64,000 bases of DNA from Coniochaeta sp. PMI_546 (lineage: Eukaryota; Ascomycota; Sordariomycetes; Coniochaetales; Coniochaetaceae): NCBI GenBank assembly GCA_021432605.1, contig MU271144.1:1670606-1734605 (forward strand). The letters run 5' to 3'. A program made the position numbers and the translations under genes. A model generated the notes under the pieces. The model saw only the letters and a list, made by a program, of their open reading frames with translations, did no database searches and was not told the DNA's origin. Position 1 is the first letter of the stretch. Every line of letters begins with the position of its first letter. Positions 59,497-64,000 of the stretch are shown here, one piece after another.

Positions 59497-60688
59497 CTAC
59501 AACCCCGGCTCATTTGTTCCCCGTCTCGCCGTCTCCTGATCGAGGAACCACTTGACTGCCCTCTTCACGCCCTCGTCCAGGCTGACGACGGGGGCGTACC
59601 CGAGCCGCCTCTTGGCCTTGCTGATGTCGTAGTAGCGCGTCATGCAGCTGTACACGATGCGCTGGCGGTTGAACGTGGGGGGTTTCCCGATGAGGGCGAA
59701 GAAGCACTCGCTCAGGTAGCCGAGGGCGTAGCCCAGGTCGCGGGGCAGGACCCAGACGTGGTCGGTGCCGAGGTTGCTGCCGGCGGCGCGCCAGACGGCG
59801 CGGGCAAAGTCCCAGAAGTAGACGGGGGAGTCGTTGGTGACGAGGAAGGCCTCGCCGTCGACCTTCTCGTGGTCGAGGGGCGTGACGGGGGAGGAGTGGG
59901 TGTGCAGCAGGGCGCGGGCGGCGAGGAGGTGGGCGTGGGCGATGTTGACGACGTAGGTGAAGTCGAAGAGGTTCTCGTTGGAGCCGACCTGGACGTTTGT
60001 GCGGCCCTGGCGGTAGATGTTGACCATGTGGTGCGTCAGCATGGTGTCGCCCTCGCCTAGGATGCCTGCGGGCCGGATGGCGGTTGTTAAGAGGGTGGAG
60101 GGGCCGGTGCGGTTGGCGGCTAGGACAAGTTCTTCTGCTGCTGCCTGAGTGGAAAGGGTTAGTCGGGATTAGGAAGAAGAGGGGGGGCGGAAACTGTATT
60201 ACCTTTGTCTCGGAGTAGTACTCTGTTTGGTCCTTGCCCCTAATGACGGGCCACCGCTCGTCGGCGTTTATGAGGTCGGACTTGTTGTCGCTGATGATGC
60301 TCGCGGAGCTGGTGTACACTAGAGCCTTGACTCCTGTCTTTTGGCACGCCTCAATCACGGCAGCGGTGCCGTCGACATTGACCTTCTTGAACAAGGCGTG
60401 GGCGACGGCGTCGTCTGACTGGGCGGCAGGGGAGGCCGTGTGGATGACAACGTCGGGCTTGACCTCCTCGAATATGGAGGTCAGCTTGGCAGCATCGGTG
60501 ATGTCGGCCTCGAAGTACTTTAGACGCTTCGACTCGACGCGGCGGTTGCGCACGCAGCGCAGATCGAGGGCCGACACGGTGCAGTCGTAGTCGTCCAGCA
60601 GGAGGTTGACGACGTGGTGGCCTAGGAAGCCGCAGCCGCCTATTACTAGGACCCTGCCGAGTTCGTGTTTTGTAGCTGAGGCGGCCAT
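59497..60688 (-). CDS. ERG26: Sterol-4-alpha-carboxylate 3-dehydrogenase (decarboxylating)
   Basis: Erg26 oxidises the C3 alcohol of 4-carboxysterols with loss of the C4 carboxyl group, in the ER C4-demethylation complex of ergosterol synthesis. Exons on the minus strand are 60203-60688 and 59497-60144, with GT-AG intron 60145-60202 in phase 0, giving 377 residues. The start is MAASATKHEL. The Rossmann motif GGCGFLGHHV is at about residues 19-28, followed by ALDLR, HTASPAAQ, YTSSASII, and the active-site YYSETK at the end of exon 1. Exon 2 has IRPAGILGEGD, FDFTYVVNIAHAHLLA and RYYDISKAKRRLGY. A longer unspliced frame (59510-60694) loses homology after the junction and is rejected. Divergent from the sphingomyelinase gene. 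Confidence 0.94.
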
Positions 60689-61346
60689 ATTCAAAACTCG
60701 TGAATCGGCGAATGTGTATCGTCAATTGGCAGCTTGATTGTTTGTTGGAGTGGACGTTGTTCAGACACAGACAATACTGAGTCTGTCTTGATGGGACGGA
60801 AGAATTGCAGGGTAATATGAAGGTACATCCTGTTGGTAGTAAGTACCCCTCAGGGGTCTTGGTGTGCCTTGCTCTTTCCGGTCTAGTGGCATTCCAAGCC
60901 GCCGGGGCAGGCACGCCAGGGCGGCATATCCCGCTCGGAAGGAACTCCGTCGACTCCTTCCCCTTTCCTGTCTGACACTCTGACACTCCCGTCGACCTCA
61001 TGCGACCCTTCCTCAGGTACTGTGACACACGGCGATGATATAAGTAAGACGGAGTGACAGTGGTGCAGGCCTATAAAGCGATCATATGCCATCATCATAG
61101 GCTTTTTTATTTTTTGTTATTTCTGGGCCGTTTTTGAGAGACGGTGTATGATATAGACAATCTGCTCTATTTAACTTCGGAAAAGCCGGGATTTCTGTTG
61201 GAGGTCTCACTCATCAGCCTCTTCATGATATCTTCATATAATCACCTTCACCTCACGATCCTGCATCATCATAACTGATCTTCAGACATTACTATATCAA
61301 ATCCGCCATAATACATCCATCATCTTCATCACACACAACCGACACC
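60689..61346. promoter_or_regulatory. Divergent intergenic region, ERG26 / ISC1
   Basis: 658 bp between the starts of a sterol and a sphingolipid enzyme. It must hold both promoters. I looked for but could not firmly assign a sterol-regulatory element. Confidence 0.55.
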
Positions 61347-62945
61347 ATGGACCCTCCTCCAGAAATCAACATCCTCACCCTCAACTGCTGGGGCCTGAAA
61401 TTCATCTCCGCCGACCGGCGCCCACGGCTCTCCCAGATCGGCCAGGTCATCGCATCCTCCGAACCCCCTCCCAACATCGTCGGTCTTCAGGAATGCTGGA
61501 CCCAGGAAGACTACCTCTCCATCCGCCGCTCCACGCGACACATCCTCCCCTACGGCAAGTTCTACCACTCGGGCGTCTTCGGCGGCGGCCTGGCCATCCT
61601 GTCCAAGTGGCCGATCGAGGAGAGCAGCATGGTCCGGTACCCGCTCAACGGCCGGCCCACCGCCTTCTTCAGGGGGGACTGGTTCGTCGGCAAGGGCGTC
61701 GCCGCGGCCCGGATCAGGTTCGGGAGCGGCAGGGGGGATGTGCTGGAGGTGTTCAACACGCATACCCACGCGCCGTACGAGAAGGGCCCGGACGACAGCT
61801 ATGTCTGCCATCGCACGGCGCAGGCGTGGGAGATAGCAAAGTTGTTGAGGGGGGCGATCGAGAGGGGCCATTTGGTCGTGGCGCTGGGGGATTTTAATAT
61901 GGTTCCTGCGTCGCTGGCGCACAGGATCGTCACGACGCAGGGAAAGGTGAGGGATGTCTGGCGGGTGGTGCACCCTGACAGTTCCGTGGGTCCGGCGGAT
62001 GATCCGGCTGAGAAGGCGAGGGGGAGACCGGCGCCGAGGGCGGAGTTCAATGTGGTTGAGAACGGGGTTACGAGTAATAGTGTTTATAACACGTGGCGGT
62101 GGAGCAAGGAGGATAGGAAGAAGCTGGGCCCAGGAAAGGAAGTTGTCGAGATATCGCCGGATACTGCTGATCCGAGGGGCCACAGGCTAGATTACATATT
62201 CGCGAGGGACGGGGGCGAGAGGGAGGAGGGGACATGGACGGTTAAGAGCGTGAAGGTCGGTATGGTGGAGCGTCATCCATTGCTGGGGTGCTCGTTGAGC
62301 GATCACTTCTCTGTAGAGGCTACGCTTGCTCTACGGCCTTTGGAAGCTCCCCATCCGAGTAACGGGTTGAACAAGGGTGCGGCTACGGTATCGACTGCGT
62401 CGGACGACCACTACCGCCGGGAGGTCAGGACGGAGGACAGTAATCTTACGATCCGAGACCAGCATGATGACCACGCTCTGCAGAACGGGGTGTATCTGCG
62501 GAGCCCTACCGGAAGCGAACTCCATGTCGCGGGTAACAGCAGGAGCTCGGATAATGCACTCGGAGGTTTTTACGATGACGACGACGGTGGCCTTCCGGTG
62601 TCGGCTTACGACGAGATACTTGCCATGATCGGCAAGTATGTCGCGAGAGAGGAGACGCAGCAGAAGTGGAGGGGTCTGCACTTTCTGGCCTGGGTGCTGG
62701 TGCTGATCGCCAGCCTGGTTGCCGTGTGGTTCGTCCCGCACAATTTTGTCGCTTTCATCCTAATGCTGCTGAGCAGTCTGGGTTTGATGGCTGGCACAGT
62801 GGACGGGTTGATTGCCTTGCTCTTCGTCAATACCGAGCTGAGGGCGTTGCGAGAGTTTCAATGGGAGATACTAAACGCTAAGGCTGCCGCTGAAGGGGGC
62901 TCGATGGTGGACGATCTTGGCGACGAGCCGCCAAGAGATTGGTAA
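61347..62945 (+). CDS. ISC1: Inositol phosphosphingolipid phospholipase C / neutral sphingomyelinase (Isc1-like)
   Basis: Isc1 splits complex sphingolipids to ceramide. A single exon of 532 residues starts MDPPPEINIL. The DNase I-like fold has NILTLNCWGL, GLQECW (metal-binding Glu), GGGLAILSKWPI, NTHTHAPY, GDFNMVP, HRLDYIF and the catalytic SDHFSVEATL (Asp-His). After a disordered Ser/Asp/Gly linker (about 340-420) there are two C-terminal membrane helices (about 448-470 and 473-500), the arrangement of Isc1 and neutral sphingomyelinases, placing the enzyme on ER or mitochondrial outer membranes. A P-loop-like stretch (about GRGDVLEVFNTHTH region) is in the family's usual position. No introns. 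Confidence 0.93.
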   Translation: MDPPPEINILTLNCWGLKFISADRRPRLSQIGQVIASSEPPPNIVGLQECWTQEDYLSIRRSTRHILPYGKFYHSGVFGGGLAILSKWPIEESSMVRYPLNGRPTAFFRGDWFVGKGVAAARIRFGSGRGDVLEVFNTHTHAPYEKGPDDSYVCHRTAQAWEIAKLLRGAIERGHLVVALGDFNMVPASLAHRIVTTQGKVRDVWRVVHPDSSVGPADDPAEKARGRPAPRAEFNVVENGVTSNSVYNTWRWSKEDRKKLGPGKEVVEISPDTADPRGHRLDYIFARDGGEREEGTWTVKSVKVGMVERHPLLGCSLSDHFSVEATLALRPLEAPHPSNGLNKGAATVSTASDDHYRREVRTEDSNLTIRDQHDDHALQNGVYLRSPTGSELHVAGNSRSSDNALGGFYDDDDGGLPVSAYDEILAMIGKYVAREETQQKWRGLHFLAWVLVLIASLVAVWFVPHNFVAFILMLLSSLGLMAGTVDGLIALLFVNTELRALREFQWEILNAKAAAEGGSMVDDLGDEPPRDW

Positions 62946-63251
62946 TGGTTCAAACATAAGCACGCACGGCAACGGCAGCTTGGGGCTTCAAGTTAGGAGA
63001 GTCTCGAGATGGAAGCATAGCGTTAGATTTACGAAGCATCTACTTCCTATATCATCCCACATGTGGCAGCAAGGCAGTGTAGCAATTAATAACAATTAAT
63101 GGTAGCAAAATAACATAGTCTAAGAAAAATAGAACCTCACGCGGCCCGGGTATTTGACACTTCATCTCAAACCATATCCAAACGCTGAATCCTCATATCC
63201 TGAAAGATGTGACACAACGACCATACCAACCCGGTCGTACGATTCAAATCA
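62946..63251. other. Convergent 3' intergenic region
   Basis: About 300 bp, AT-richer than its surroundings, between the ends of ISC1 and the sulfate permease gene. No ORF of note. Confidence 0.5.
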
Positions 63252-63998
63252 TTAGATCTGCTTAGCATCTACACCACCATCGCCACGCGTAGCCTGCGCC
63301 CTGTTCTCGATATTATGAATGGCACTCTGCAGCGCACTCGTCAAGTCGACATGGAACAACGGCCGGTTGAGGCCATGCACCACGACGGCCCTCTTCTGAC
63401 GGAGCTCAGCAGTCCGCTTGTGCGCAGACTTGGGGTCAGCATCATCACTGCTGCCCTCGCTGGGCGCAGCCTCGATGTCGGTGGGCGGTGCCTGGGAAGC
63501 ACGACGGCCGAGCTCCTTCTCGTTGAGAGCGTCGTCCGCCGCCTGCGCCGCGCTGTCGGATCCGCCGATCTCGGCCACGCTGAAGATGCTCTGCCAGCGG
63601 TGATGCAGGCCGTCAGGGCGTTCTGTGGGGTACCCGAAGCCGGCGGAGACGAGGGCACGCTTGGTCCACCGGTTGTTGATGCAGGCCATGTGCCAGTCGA
63701 CCACATCAGGCGAAGTGTACCGGTCCAGCTGGTTGCGGACGTCGATGAGCTGTTGTATCGAAGTGATGTCGACGTTGTTGACGGCGCTGAAGTCCAGGAT
63801 GATCGCCTTGAGGGTGGGGAGATTGACGTCCACACCAGCGGCTCCCTCGTCGAGGCCGGCTGCCTTGGCTGCCTTGCGCTGCTTCCGGTTCGGGCCGGGA
63901 TCGTTCCATGGGCGGTCACCAGGGCGGTCATAGTGTGAAAGGTTGGTGCGGCGGGTATGCTTGAAGATGTAGTCGGTCAAATACTCGAGCGTGTGGCT
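63252..63998 (-). CDS. Sulfate permease (SulP family), C-terminal STAS part, gene continues past right edge
   Basis: The visible frame runs from the window edge to a stop at 63252, about 248 residues. It starts in the linker after the last membrane helix (HTLEYLTDYIFKHTRR). The STAS domain follows, with LKAIILDFSAVNNVDITSIQQLIDVR (phospholoop-like Ser), DVVDWHMACINNRWTKRALVSAGFG and a final VHGLNRPLFHVDLTSAL. The Lys/Arg/Gly/Pro-rich segment around 63850-63920 is a common STAS insertion. This matches fungal sulfate permease II/CYS-14 types. The transmembrane core and the start lie outside the window. Confidence 0.9.
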   Translation of the reverse strand, partial: SHTLEYLTDYIFKHTRRTNLSHYDRPGDRPWNDPGPNRKQRKAAKAAGLDEGAAGVDVNLPTLKAIILDFSAVNNVDITSIQQLIDVRNQLDRYTSPDVVDWHMACINNRWTKRALVSAGFGYPTERPDGLHHRWQSIFSVAEIGGSDSAAQAADDALNEKELGRRASQAPPTDIEAAPSEGSSDDADPKSAHKRTAELRQKRAVVVHGLNRPLFHVDLTSALQSAIHNIENRAQATRGDGGVDAKQI

Positions 63999-64000
63999 CG

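Noticed and set aside
59510-60694. Unspliced 394-codon reading of ERG26
   Set aside because: After the intron the frame becomes an Arg/Pro/His-rich shadow; the spliced frame restores the family sequence.

Overview
The window is nuclear DNA from a filamentous ascomycete (Pezizomycotina, most likely a Sordariomycete). The support is GT-AG introns of about 50-160 bp in most genes, single-gene promoters instead of operons, typical fungal families (fungal NTF2-like export protein, GEgh16-like secreted protein, DUF2434 membrane hydrolase, fused pseudouridine glycosidase/kinase), and GC-rich third codon positions. I rebuilt exon structures by hand, joining reading frames at splice sites so that phase and family sequence agree. 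No bacterial, viral, CRISPR, rRNA or convincing tRNA features are visible.

Layout, left to right. 0-4 kb: the 3' part of TRAPPII subunit TRS65, convergent with an NTF2-like mRNA export protein. 4-7.6 kb: gene-poor, one doubtful small ORF. 7.6-12.5 kb: a membrane-anchored phytase-like phosphatase, an SDR oxidoreductase and a GPI-anchored protein. 13.7-17.4 kb: a bifunctional pseudouridine-5'-phosphate glycosidase/PfkB kinase with an unusual C-terminal extension. 20-26 kb: a CoA-type Nudix hydrolase, a CTR copper transporter, 3-hydroxyanthranilate dioxygenase (BNA1) and a FAH-family hydrolase. 27-29.8 kb: a small conserved-looking fungal protein and a GEgh16-like secreted protein. 30-37.6 kb: SEC10, NUS1, an AlkB homologue and TRM5. 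37.6-44 kb: a gene-poor stretch of more than 6 kb leading to a REG1-type PP1 regulator. 47-52.7 kb: an assembly gap, proteasome beta5 (PRE2), QRI7 and a DUF2434 protein. 54.6-64 kb: an LRG1-type LIM-RhoGAP, ERG26, an ISC1-type sphingomyelinase, and the 3' end of a sulfate permease that runs off the right edge.

Most genes are housekeeping: trafficking (TRS65, SEC10), cell wall and Rho signalling (LRG1), dolichol, sterol and sphingolipid metabolism (NUS1, ERG26, ISC1), tRNA modification (TRM5, QRI7, and pseudouridine salvage), proteolysis, NAD synthesis, and copper and sulfate uptake. Several are arranged head-to-head: CTR/BNA1, SEC10/NUS1, AlkB/TRM5, QRI7/DUF2434 and ERG26/ISC1. I did not find a convincing new multi-gene system. 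The most useful unusual points are at the RNA level: two GC-AG introns, a stop-free 54-nt intron right after a RhoGAP domain, and two tandem 3' splice sites that would add or remove one or two residues. The roughly 280-residue extension on the pseudouridine enzyme is the most unusual protein feature.
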